Source: DAIDKA01 sp049792815 (lineage in GTDB: Bacteria > Pseudomonadota > Gammaproteobacteria > Steroidobacterales > Steroidobacteraceae). From it: DNA of 58,914 nucleotides. The notes beneath the pieces were generated by a model. The model saw nothing but the letters and a program-made list of their open reading frames with translations, searched no databases and was not told the DNA's origin. The translations under genes were made by a program, and so were the position numbers. Where the stretch lies: the NCBI GenBank assembly GCA_049792815.1, contig JBARBG010000125.1:1-58914 (forward strand), read 5' to 3'. This document shows, piece after piece, positions 49,311 through 57,485 of this stretch. Numbering within the stretch: position 1 is the stretch's first letter; each line of letters starts with the position of its first letter.

Positions 49311-51974
49311 GTGGCTCAAATAGCCAAATCGCGCCGCGATTCCGACCGTGAGGCCGCAGACGTCCGCACGCCCCCGCATTCGCTGGAGGCGGAGCAGGCG
49401 GTGCTCGGCGGCCTGCTGCTTGATGCCGCCGCCTGGTTTAGCGTTTCTGACGTCGTCCAGGCGGGGGACTTCTACCGCCCCGATCACCGCACCATCTTTG
49501 ATGCCATCCGGGCTCTGGCCACCAACCAGAAGCCCACGGATGCGGTCACCGTCGCCGAGCATCTCGAACGTCACGGCCTTGCCGCCGATGTCGGTGGCCT
49601 GGCTTACCTCGGCACCCTGGCCCGCGATACACCGACCGCGGCCAATGTCCGCGCGTATGCCGAGATCGTTCATGAGCGCTCGCTGCTGCGGCAGCTGATC
49701 AAGACCGGCACCGAGATCGCCGCGTCCGCCTACAACACCGAGGGCGAAACGGCGCGCGAGCTGGTGGACAAGGCCGAGCAGGGCGTTTTCGCGATTGCCG
49801 AAGCCGGCGCGCGCGCCGGCGGTGGCGCGCGTGCGGTCGCCGATCTGCTCCCCGCCGTCATCGATCAGATCGATGAGTGGCATAGCAATCCGGACAAGAT
49901 GCGCGGCCTTGCGACCGGCTTCACCGACTTCGACAAGATGACCGGCGGCCTTCGACCCGGCGATCTGGTCATCGTTGCGGGCCGGCCCTCCATGGGCAAG
50001 TCCACACTCGCCGTGAACATGGCCGAGTATGCCGCGATCAATCCCAGCATTCGCGCGCCGGTGGCCATCTTCAGCATGGAAATGCCCTCCGACCAGATCA
50101 TCACCCGCATGCTCGCTTCCATCGGCGGTGTACCGCTGAGCAGCTTGCGCTCCGGACGCATTGCCGATGAAGACTGGGCGCGCATCACCAGCGCCACCAG
50201 CCAGTTGTCGGCAGCGAAGATCTTCATCGATGAGACGCCTGCACTGAGTCCGACTGATCTGCGTGCTCGTGCACGCCGCCTCAAGCGTGAGCACGGTTTG
50301 GGCCTGGTGATCGTCGACTACCTGCAATTGATGCAGGTGCCGGGCAACAGGGAGAACCGGGCGACGGAAATCGCGGAGATATCGCGGGGTCTTAAGGTTC
50401 TCGCCAAGGAATTGGCGGTGCCGGTAATTGCGCTGTCGCAGCTGAATCGCGGCGTGGAGCAGCGCGAACACAAGAAGCCCGTGATGTCGGATCTTCGTGA
50501 ATGCGTCACGGGAGACACGCTTGTCTGCCTGACCGATGGTCGCCGGGTCCCGATTCGCGAATTGGTGGGCCAGGAACCCGAGGTCTGGTCGCTGGATGAA
50601 CAGCACAAGCTGATTGCCGCCCGCTCCGACAAGGTCTGGTGCGTAGGCAAGAAGAAGGTCTACCGGGTGCAACTGGCGAGCGGGCGCACGATACGCGCAA
50701 CCACCGAGCATCGGCTGCTGGCCGGAAAGGGTTGGGCGACAGTTTCGCAGCTGCAGGCGGGAGACAGACTGGCGCTGGCGCGGCGTACGCCGGAGCCGCA
50801 GCACTGCCAGCGCTGGCCAGAGCACTGGCTGGTGCTGCTGGGACATCTCGTGGGCGATGGCAGCTACCTGAAACATCAGCCGCTTCGATATACATCGGGC
50901 TCCGAATGGAATCTCACGGTGGTTGCCCAGGCGGCTGCGGCATTCGGTTCAACTGTCAGGCGCTACGCTGGCAGGGGCCTATGGCAGCAACTTCTCATCA
51001 CCGGCAACGGCAACCGTTGGCACGCAGCAGGCGTTGGACGCTGGCTGAAGGAACTCGGGATATTCGGTCAGCGCTCGCATGAGAAGCGCCTTCCCGCCGG
51101 GGTCTTCACGCTGGCAAATGACCAGATTGCCGTGCTGCTGAGCCACCTGTGGGCCACGGATGGGTCCATTTCACTGCGCAAGCCGGGTCAGCGCGGCGCG
51201 CCGCGGGTGTACTTTGCAAGTTCCAGCATGGGCCTGGTACTCGACGTGGCTGCACTGCTGCAGCGGTTGGGCATCGTAGGGCGCATCCGCACGGTCCACA
51301 CCGAAGACTACCGCCCCTGCCATACGGTTGATGTCAGCGGAGGCGAGGCGCAGGCACGGTTCGTCAGCATCGTCGGTGGCGTGGGACCGCGGGAACGGCC
51401 GGCGGAAGCACTTGCCCTCTTACTCGCTGATCGCGACACGAACACAAATGTCGACACTCTGCCGGTTGAATTGTTCGACCAGGTCCGAGCATCGATGAAA
51501 TTGCAAGGAATCACTCACCGGAAAATGGCGGCACTCCGTGGCCGGTCATACGGCGTGTCGAATGTGCGATTCGCGCCGTCGCGCGAACTCCTGAAGGAAT
51601 ATGCCGAGATTCTGGGTGATCGAAATATCGCAACCGCAAGTGAAAGTGAAGTGTTCTGGGACCGGGTGACGTCAATCGACTTTTCGGGAGAAGAAGAGGT
51701 CTTTGATATGACCGTTCCAGGTCCTGCGAATTGGTTGGCGGATGGGATCGTCAGCCACAATTCGGGAGCCATTGAACAAGATAGCGACATGATTCTGCTC
51801 ATCTACCGCGATGAGGTGTACGACAAGAACACCACCAAGAAAGGCATCGCGGAGATCGAGCTGGTCAAACACCGTAACGGCGAGACGGGCACTTTCCTGC
51901 TGACCTTCCAGGGCCAGTTCACACGCTTCGCAAACTACGCGCCCGACTCCTACGCCGAGGGCATCCTGCGGTGA
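49311..51974 (+). CDS. dnaB: Replicative DNA helicase DnaB with intein
   Basis: An 887-residue precursor starting GTG. The extein (residues 1-397 and 818-887, 467 residues in all) is a normal hexameric 5'-3' replicative helicase. It has an N-terminal helical domain (HSLEAEQAVLGGLLLD), RecA core with Walker A GRPSMGKST, Walker B VIVDYLQLM and the ALSQLNRGVEQR loop, and a C-terminal FLLTFQGQFTRF. The intein interrupts it after SDLRE, before SGAIEQDSD, in a catalytic loop conserved among helicases. An unspliced protein would be inactive, so splicing must work. The alr start overlaps the stop by one base. Confidence 0.97.
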   Translation: MAQIAKSRRDSDREAADVRTPPHSLEAEQAVLGGLLLDAAAWFSVSDVVQAGDFYRPDHRTIFDAIRALATNQKPTDAVTVAEHLERHGLAADVGGLAYLGTLARDTPTAANVRAYAEIVHERSLLRQLIKTGTEIAASAYNTEGETARELVDKAEQGVFAIAEAGARAGGGARAVADLLPAVIDQIDEWHSNPDKMRGLATGFTDFDKMTGGLRPGDLVIVAGRPSMGKSTLAVNMAEYAAINPSIRAPVAIFSMEMPSDQIITRMLASIGGVPLSSLRSGRIADEDWARITSATSQLSAAKIFIDETPALSPTDLRARARRLKREHGLGLVIVDYLQLMQVPGNRENRATEIAEISRGLKVLAKELAVPVIALSQLNRGVEQREHKKPVMSDLRECVTGDTLVCLTDGRRVPIRELVGQEPEVWSLDEQHKLIAARSDKVWCVGKKKVYRVQLASGRTIRATTEHRLLAGKGWATVSQLQAGDRLALARRTPEPQHCQRWPEHWLVLLGHLVGDGSYLKHQPLRYTSGSEWNLTVVAQAAAAFGSTVRRYAGRGLWQQLLITGNGNRWHAAGVGRWLKELGIFGQRSHEKRLPAGVFTLANDQIAVLLSHLWATDGSISLRKPGQRGAPRVYFASSSMGLVLDVAALLQRLGIVGRIRTVHTEDYRPCHTVDVSGGEAQARFVSIVGGVGPRERPAEALALLLADRDTNTNVDTLPVELFDQVRASMKLQGITHRKMAALRGRSYGVSNVRFAPSRELLKEYAEILGDRNIATASESEVFWDRVTSIDFSGEEEVFDMTVPGPANWLADGIVSHNSGAIEQDSDMILLIYRDEVYDKNTTKKGIAEIELVKHRNGETGTFLLTFQGQFTRFANYAPDSYAEGILR
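50502..51761 (+). other. DnaB intein with LAGLIDADG homing endonuclease
   Basis: A 420-residue insertion from Cys1 (CVTGDTLVCL, block A) to Asn420 (IVSHN, block G), followed by extein Ser+1. Block B has the splicing histidine H70 (TTEH), block F is VFDMTVPGPANWLADG, and the penultimate His is present, so every residue for standard class 1 splicing is intact. Two LAGLIDADG-type motifs, LLGHLVGDGSY (D119) and LLSHLWATDGS (D220), keep their acidic residues, so a working endonuclease is possible. It sits in the loop region used by cyanobacterial DnaB inteins, but two residues upstream of the Ssp DnaB site as I recall it. Confidence 0.93.
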
Positions 51975-53047
51975 TGCCGCTGATTCGCGCGGTGATCGAC
52001 ACCGCTGCGCTGCGTGCCAATCTGGAGACTGTTCGCGCCCGCGCTCCCGGATCGAAGGTCATGGCCGTGGTGAAGGCGAATGCCTATGGTCATGGTCTGA
52101 TCATGACGGCCGTGGGACTGCCGCAGGCCGACGCCTTCGCGGTGGCCCGACTCGAAGAAGGCATCATCCTGCGCGAAGCAGGTATCACCCGGCCCATCAT
52201 CCTGCTCGAGGGCGTGTTCAACGCCGAGCAGTTGATCGAGGCCGCGGTGCATCGCTTCGAGGTGGTTGTGCATGATCCGTTGCAGGTCGCTCTCCACGAG
52301 GCGTTCCGCGGCTCGTTCCGTTTCACCGCGTGGTTGAAGATCGACTCCGGCATCAATCGGTTAGGCTTCAGGCCCGAGGAATTTCCGGCGGCGCTGGCAC
52401 GCATGAGCGCGCTGCAGACGCCGCTGCGCGAGCTTCGGGTGCTGACCCATCTGGCCCGCGCGGATGAACGTGACGCACCGACAACACCCGAGCAGGTGCA
52501 GCGCTTCCGCGCCATCACCGGCACGCTGGGTCTCGCCACCAGCATTGGCAATTCGGCCGGTATTTTCGGCTGGCAGGATGCCGCGGGTGACTGGGTGCGG
52601 CCGGGCCTGGCGTTGTACGGCGTGTCACCGTTCGCGGATGTGCGCGGTGATGTGCTGGGACTGAAGCCGGTCATGACGCTCGAGTCGGCCATCATCGGCT
52701 TGCGGCGGGTGCCGCGTGGCGAGTCGGTGGGCTACGCGGGCGCCTGGACCGCCCACAGGGATTCGCGGATCGCGATCATCGCCGGCGGTTACGGCGACGG
52801 CATGCTGCGCAGCTTGAAGGACGGTTCGCCGGTGCTGGTCGACGGTCGGCGCGCACCGCTGGTGGGGCGCGTGTCCATGGACATGATCGCGGTGGATGTC
52901 ACCGATCTGCCCGAACCCCACATCGGCACACGCTGCCTGCTGTGGGGACCGGGACTGCCGGTGGAGGAGGTCGCCGCCCATGCCGGGACCATTTCCTACG
53001 AAATGCTCTGCGGAGTGCGCCAGCGAGTGCCGCACGAGGCGATCTGA
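51974..53047 (+). CDS. alr: Alanine racemase
   Basis: A 357-residue PLP enzyme making D-alanine for peptidoglycan. The PLP lysine is K34 in VMAVVKANAYGHG. The barrel includes WLKIDSGINRLGF and IGNSAGIFGW; the second catalytic tyrosine is in ESVGYAGAWTAH; and GRVSMDMIAVDVTDLP and LCGVRQRVPHE end the C-terminal domain. ATG 51974 overlaps the dnaB stop (TGATG); GTG 51971 is a less likely alternative. The dnaB-alr order is shared with many gammaproteobacteria. Confidence 0.95.
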   Translation: MPLIRAVIDTAALRANLETVRARAPGSKVMAVVKANAYGHGLIMTAVGLPQADAFAVARLEEGIILREAGITRPIILLEGVFNAEQLIEAAVHRFEVVVHDPLQVALHEAFRGSFRFTAWLKIDSGINRLGFRPEEFPAALARMSALQTPLRELRVLTHLARADERDAPTTPEQVQRFRAITGTLGLATSIGNSAGIFGWQDAAGDWVRPGLALYGVSPFADVRGDVLGLKPVMTLESAIIGLRRVPRGESVGYAGAWTAHRDSRIAIIAGGYGDGMLRSLKDGSPVLVDGRRAPLVGRVSMDMIAVDVTDLPEPHIGTRCLLWGPGLPVEEVAAHAGTISYEMLCGVRQRVPHEAI

Positions 53048-53069
53048 ACCATCCTGGGTGAGGGGGCCT

Positions 53070-53780
53070 TCAGCCCTCGAAGAACCCCATTTTCACCCCA
53101 GCAAGCTGGATGACATCGTTGTCGTTGAGCCGGGTGGCCTGAGCCCCGATCGGATTGCCATTGAGCAGCGGGAAGTCGTTGGCCTTTTCGCTGTCCACAT
53201 GGACGATGAAATACCCGTCCTGACGGTGGGTGATGGCGGCGACCTGGATTCCGGGGCGCCCCAGAGTGGTCAGTGCCTTGTTCAATTCCAGCTCGCGGCC
53301 GGCGAAGGCGCCCGACAGCACCTGCAATTTGGCCTTCTTGACCTGGGTGCCGTTCCCCAAGGCCTTGCGCGATGCCGTGGCGGAGACGTCCGGTGCCGCA
53401 TTGGTGACCGCTTCGCGCACATGGCGGATCTTGTCCACCGGGCGCTGCGAGGGCTGTATCACCATGGTCTTTTCGAATTCGTCCTGCGCTTCGTCATCCT
53501 CGGCGAAGCGCAGCTGGTGATGTCCGACTGTGATGACATCGCCGTGCTGCAGGGCATGCTTCTTGATCAGCTTGCCGTTGACGTAGGTGCCGTTGGTGCT
53601 GTTCAGGTCCTCAAGGAACGAGTCATTGAGAATGTTGATGATCAGCGAGTGATGCCCGCTGACAGCCCCATTATCGATGCGGATGTCATTGTCAGGGAGA
53701 CGGCCAATCGTGTACCGCTCCTTGTTCATGTTGTATTCCGCCATTACCTGGCTATCCAGGCTCAGTATCAACCTTGCCAT
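53070..53780 (-). CDS. Protein with two FHA domains
   Basis: A 236-residue cytoplasmic protein. FHA domain 1 is near residues 22-100 (YTIGRLPDNDIRID, SGHHSLI, STNGTYVNG, intact Gly-Arg, Ser-His and Asn-Gly motifs). A second, weaker FHA-like domain covers about 150-235 (LTTLGRPGIQVAAI, LLNGNPIG) and lacks some phospho-binding positions. FHA domains bind phosphothreonine. It is 20 bp downstream of the PP2C phosphatase on the same strand, so the pair probably belongs to a Ser/Thr phosphorylation circuit; no kinase is in the window. Confidence 0.88.
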   Translation of the reverse strand: MARLILSLDSQVMAEYNMNKERYTIGRLPDNDIRIDNGAVSGHHSLIINILNDSFLEDLNSTNGTYVNGKLIKKHALQHGDVITVGHHQLRFAEDDEAQDEFEKTMVIQPSQRPVDKIRHVREAVTNAAPDVSATASRKALGNGTQVKKAKLQVLSGAFAGRELELNKALTTLGRPGIQVAAITHRQDGYFIVHVDSEKANDFPLLNGNPIGAQATRLNDNDVIQLAGVKMGFFEG

Positions 53781-53800
53781 GCGTGCCTCTTAACGAAGGA

Positions 53801-54625
53801 TTAGCCCAGCCAGCCCAGGATTCGGTCGAGAACACCCTTATTCGCCGGGAAGTTCTCGGCCACGTGTGCCATGAGAACGGAGACGTTATCACGTCCGCCG
53901 TTATCATTCGTCAACTGAATCAACTGCTTAGCGACAGTCTCAAGATTAGCACCAAAGGTGCTGATCGTTAAGTGAATATCGTCATCTTCCACCATGTCGG
54001 ACAGGCCATCCGAACACAGCACGTAATAGTCGCCCTTCTGTGTGGGTACTTCCTGGATTTCGACCTCGACGGTCGCCTCGACCCCCAGGGCACGGGTGAC
54101 ATAGTTCTTGTTGGCGGCCCGCTGGGCCTCCTCCGGTGAGTAAAACCCCCGGTCGACCAGCTCCTGGAGCAGCGAGTGGTCCATGGTCACCTGTTCGAAC
54201 TTTTCACCCCGCAGGCGGTACATGCGCGAGTCACCCACGTGCGCCACCGCGATCTTGTTGTCGAACATAAGGGCGCTGACGACCGTCGTCCCCATCCCCT
54301 CGCACTGGGGCTGGGCCCGGGCGGTTTGGTAAATGATCTTGTTGGCGCGATGTATGGCGTCGCGCAGGATGATGCTGGCCCGGGACATGCCCGTGGCCTG
54401 ATCCGAAATCCGCAGGTCTTCGCGCTCGACCGATTCGCGTACCAGGTTGACGATGGTCTTTACGGCAATGCCGCTGGCGACCTCGCCTGCGTTGTAGCCG
54501 CCCATGCCGTCGGCGAGCACCAGAAGCCCGATGTCCGGATCAAAGGCGATGGTGTCCTCGTTGTGCTCCCGGACCTTGCCGGTGTCGGTCTGGCCGACAA
54601 AACGCAATTTGCTCCGCAGACTCAT
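53801..54625 (-). CDS. PP2C-family serine/threonine phosphatase
   Basis: A 274-residue metal-dependent phosphatase. Motifs: FVGQTDTGKVREHNEDT, VLADGMGGYNAGEVAS (two metal-binding aspartate regions), AHVGDSRMYRLRG, DHSLLQELVDRG, LCSDGLSDMV and GGRDNVSVL. ATG 54625 is used; the frame is open 53 codons further but that part is not phosphatase-like. It removes phosphate from Ser/Thr of target proteins, perhaps ligands of the FHA protein that follows. Confidence 0.92.
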   Translation of the reverse strand: MSLRSKLRFVGQTDTGKVREHNEDTIAFDPDIGLLVLADGMGGYNAGEVASGIAVKTIVNLVRESVEREDLRISDQATGMSRASIILRDAIHRANKIIYQTARAQPQCEGMGTTVVSALMFDNKIAVAHVGDSRMYRLRGEKFEQVTMDHSLLQELVDRGFYSPEEAQRAANKNYVTRALGVEATVEVEIQEVPTQKGDYYVLCSDGLSDMVEDDDIHLTISTFGANLETVAKQLIQLTNDNGGRDNVSVLMAHVAENFPANKGVLDRILGWLG

Positions 54626-54835
54626 CGCCCGGCGTCCCCATGAAACCCGTAAATAACTGTGACGCCAGTCACGCTTTGCGCACCGTAGGCTTCGACAAGA
54701 CCTGTTCCTCTTATGGCCGCAGACCGGCGCGAGCCGGGCCGTAGCTCGCCTCGAAGTTGCATAAGCTAGCATTGTCCGCAACATAGTCCGAGTGTCTGAT
54801 CACAAACCGGTGCTCTTGGGGCATCGCGGGTGTCA

Positions 54836-56197
54836 ATGAAGTCAACAATCGCGTTCTACTGCACGGCCTGTGAGGGCCAGACGGCCAAGTGGGTCGGACA
54901 GTGCCCGGGCTGTGGCGAATGGAACACACTGGTGCGGCGCGATGCCGCCCGCATCCCAGGACTGCCCCGGCCGCGGTCGGTGGCCAATGCGGCCCCGGGT
55001 GTTGCGCCACAGGCACTTGGACTGGCTGCGCCCGACGCCACGCGGCTGTCGACGGGTCTGTCGGAGCTCGACCGGGCGCTGGGAGGCGGGTTGGTGCCGG
55101 GTTCGGTGACGCTTCTGGGCGGCGACCCGGGCATTGGCAAGTCGACGCTGCTGCTGCAGGCCGCGGCGGCGGTGAGCACCGGACACCCGGTCCTGTACTC
55201 CAGTGGTGAGGAGTCCGTGGCGCAGATCGGCCTGCGTGCCCAGCGCCTGCAGCTGCAGGCACCGGGGCTGAGCCTGGTGGCCGAGAGTGACCTGGCCGCC
55301 ATTCTCGAATACGCCGGTGCGCCGCGTGCAGCGCTGCTGGTGGTGGACTCCATCCAGACTCTCTCATCCGCTGAGGTGGCGGCCGGCGCGGGCGCGGTCT
55401 CGCAGCTGCGTGAATGCACGGCGGCGCTGGTGCGCTTCGCCAAGGCGACGGGCACCGCGGTGATCATCGTCGGCCATGTCACCAAGGAGGGTGCGATCGC
55501 AGGACCGCGGCTGCTTGAGCATCTGGTGGATACCGTCTTGTACTTTGAGAGCGAAGCCGGCAGCCGTTTTCGCATTGTACGCGCGGTGAAGAACCGGTTC
55601 GGGGCGGCCCACGAACTGGGATTTTTCGCCATGACCGGCAGCGGCCTTGCCGAGGTTCGCAACCCGGCCGCGATCTTCCTGGCGCGCGCTCCGGAGCCGG
55701 CCGCGGGCAGCATCGTGACGGTGACCCGTGAAGGCGGACGACCCTTGCTGATTGAATTGCAGGCATTGGTGGACCGCATGCGCTTTGGCGCGCCGCGGCG
55801 CATCGCCCAGGGGCTGGACGCCAATCGCGTCGCCATGTTGCTGGCGGTCATGAACCGCCATGCCGGCCTGTCCCTTCAGGAGCACGACGTCTTCGTCAAT
55901 GTCGTCGGCGGCATGCAGATCAGCGAGACCGGCTGGGACCTGCCGGTGGTACTGGCACTGGCCTCGAGCCTCAATGATCGGGCGTTGCCCCGGCAGCTTG
56001 CGGTATTTGGCGAAGTCGGTCTGACGGGTGAAGTGCGCCCCGTGGCCTATGGCGAAGAGCGGCTGAAAGAAGCCCAGAAACAGGGATTCGAACGGGTGAT
56101 CGTGGCGCGTGAAAATGCGCCGCGCAAAGCCATCGCGGGCCTTACGGTCATTCCCGTGTCGCGGGTGGATGCAGCCGTCGAGCTGGCGTTCGGCTAA
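54836..56197 (+). CDS. radA: DNA repair protein RadA
   Basis: A 453-residue RecA-like branch-migration ATPase. An N-terminal zinc finger (FYCTACEG, QCPGCGEW), Walker A GGDPGIGKSTLLLQ, the RadA-specific VKNRFGAAHELG motif, and a C-terminal Lon-like domain (FVNVVGGMQISETGWDLPVVLALASSL) are complete. It promotes recombination intermediates and interacts with DnaB in some bacteria. GTG 54830 two codons earlier is an alternative start. Its stop overlaps that of the convergent CorC-type gene by 4 nt. Confidence 0.95.
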   Translation: MKSTIAFYCTACEGQTAKWVGQCPGCGEWNTLVRRDAARIPGLPRPRSVANAAPGVAPQALGLAAPDATRLSTGLSELDRALGGGLVPGSVTLLGGDPGIGKSTLLLQAAAAVSTGHPVLYSSGEESVAQIGLRAQRLQLQAPGLSLVAESDLAAILEYAGAPRAALLVVDSIQTLSSAEVAAGAGAVSQLRECTAALVRFAKATGTAVIIVGHVTKEGAIAGPRLLEHLVDTVLYFESEAGSRFRIVRAVKNRFGAAHELGFFAMTGSGLAEVRNPAAIFLARAPEPAAGSIVTVTREGGRPLLIELQALVDRMRFGAPRRIAQGLDANRVAMLLAVMNRHAGLSLQEHDVFVNVVGGMQISETGWDLPVVLALASSLNDRALPRQLAVFGEVGLTGEVRPVAYGEERLKEAQKQGFERVIVARENAPRKAIAGLTVIPVSRVDAAVELAFG

Positions 56198-57468
56198 GCG
56201 CTCTTGGGTCCGACCTGGGCGCGCACCGTACGGATGGTGTTGTCGGCAATCTGCAGCACTTCGAACAGGTAGTCGCCGACCTTCAGCGCCGTGCCGGTCT
56301 GCGGGATGGTTTCCAACTGCTCCAGCAGCAGGCCATTGATGGTCTTCGGGCCGTCGGTCGGCAGGTGCCACTGCAGTGCGCGGTTCAGGGCGCGGATGGT
56401 GACGCTCGCATTGAGAATGAAGACCCCGGGTTTCTCAATGTGCACATCCTTGTGCGCGATCGTCGCGGCGTCGGTGGTGAACTCGCCGACGATTTCCTCC
56501 AGGATATCCTCGAGCGTCACCAGGCCGTCGATGTCTCCGTATTCGTTGACCACGAAGGCGAAGCGTCGCTGATTGCGCTGAAAGTTGGTCAGCTGCAGCG
56601 TCACAGATGTGCCTGCGGGCACGAAGTAGGGCTCGCGGCCCCGCGCGATCTCGATGAGACGTTCACGGGTGAGGCTTTCGCGCGCCAGCTCCTGCACGAT
56701 CCGTTTCATGTGCAGCACGCCCAGGATGTTGTCCAGTTCGCCTTCGTACACCGGCAGCCGGGTATGCAGGGTCTGACGCAACTGGTCGAGAATATCTTCC
56801 CAGGGCGCCGTGGCATCGATGCCGCTGATCTCCTGCCGCGGAATCATGATGTCGTTGACCGTGATGCCGCCCAGATCAAGGATCGACAGCAGCATCTGGC
56901 GGTGCCGCGCGGGCACCAGCGGACCGGCTTCGGCGACCACGGTGCGCAGTTCATCGGTGCTCAGCGACTGGGTGTCGCGGCGGGCCCGCACTACCCCGAA
57001 AAGGCGCAGGAAGCCATAGGCGCAGCGGCTTGTCACCCACAGCACCGGACGGGCCACGACGACCAGTGCGCTGTAGATGTAGGCGGAACTCAAGGCGACA
57101 CGCTCGGCGTAGGTCGCACCGAAGATCTTCGGCGCAAGTTCTCCGAACACGATCATGACGACGGTGAGGATGGCGCCGGCCAGGGGCACGGCCTGATGCC
57201 ACCCTGAACGCAACGCGAGAATGGTGGCGGCCTGCGAGGCAAAGACGCTGGCGGCGGCCAGGATGACGAGATTGACGCCCAACCAGTCATCCGGGCGCTG
57301 CATCAGCTTCTCGAGCAGCCGTGCGGCGCGCTGTCCGGACTTGGCCCGGTGCCGCAGGCGATAGCGATTCACCGACAGCATCGCGACTTCAGTCCCCGAA
57401 GAGAAGGCGATGACCATGAGCAAGCCCAGCAGCAGCAGCAGCAGCAGGTGCGTTCGGGCGTCGTTCAT
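56194..57468 (-). CDS. HlyC/CorC-family membrane protein (DUF21-CBS-CorC_HlyC)
   Basis: A 424-residue protein in the order DUF21/CNNM membrane domain with about four helices (residues 1-190; FSSGTEVAMLSVNRYRLRHRA), tandem CBS domains (about 200-325; MIPRQEISGID, RLPVYEGELDNILGVLHMK) and a C-terminal CorC_HlyC domain (about 335-420; GDYLFEVLQIADNTIRTV). The family acts in Mg2+/Co2+ efflux or homeostasis; CBS domains usually sense adenine nucleotides. ATG 57468 lies close to the divergent ffh gene, so both promoters share a very short region. Confidence 0.9.
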   Translation of the reverse strand: MNDARTHLLLLLLLGLLMVIAFSSGTEVAMLSVNRYRLRHRAKSGQRAARLLEKLMQRPDDWLGVNLVILAAASVFASQAATILALRSGWHQAVPLAGAILTVVMIVFGELAPKIFGATYAERVALSSAYIYSALVVVARPVLWVTSRCAYGFLRLFGVVRARRDTQSLSTDELRTVVAEAGPLVPARHRQMLLSILDLGGITVNDIMIPRQEISGIDATAPWEDILDQLRQTLHTRLPVYEGELDNILGVLHMKRIVQELARESLTRERLIEIARGREPYFVPAGTSVTLQLTNFQRNQRRFAFVVNEYGDIDGLVTLEDILEEIVGEFTTDAATIAHKDVHIEKPGVFILNASVTIRALNRALQWHLPTDGPKTINGLLLEQLETIPQTGTALKVGDYLFEVLQIADNTIRTVRAQVGPKSA

Positions 57469-57473
57469 TGCCC

Positions 57474-57479
57474 TATAAT
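57474..57479 (+). promoter_or_regulatory. Consensus -10 hexamer directly before ffh
   Basis: TATAAT ends 6 nt before the ffh ATG, and no Shine-Dalgarno sequence lies between. A start of transcription 7 nt after the hexamer would coincide with the A of ATG (57486), giving a leaderless mRNA. The -35 region (around 57451-57456) is weak. Confidence 0.35.
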
Positions 57480-57485
57480 GGCTGA

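Noticed and set aside
48903..50876. 657-codon open frame antisense to rplI and dnaB
   Set aside because: It is the mirror of two certain genes in high-GC DNA, has no recognisable domains, and its composition (His, Arg and Gln rich) is that of an antisense shadow.
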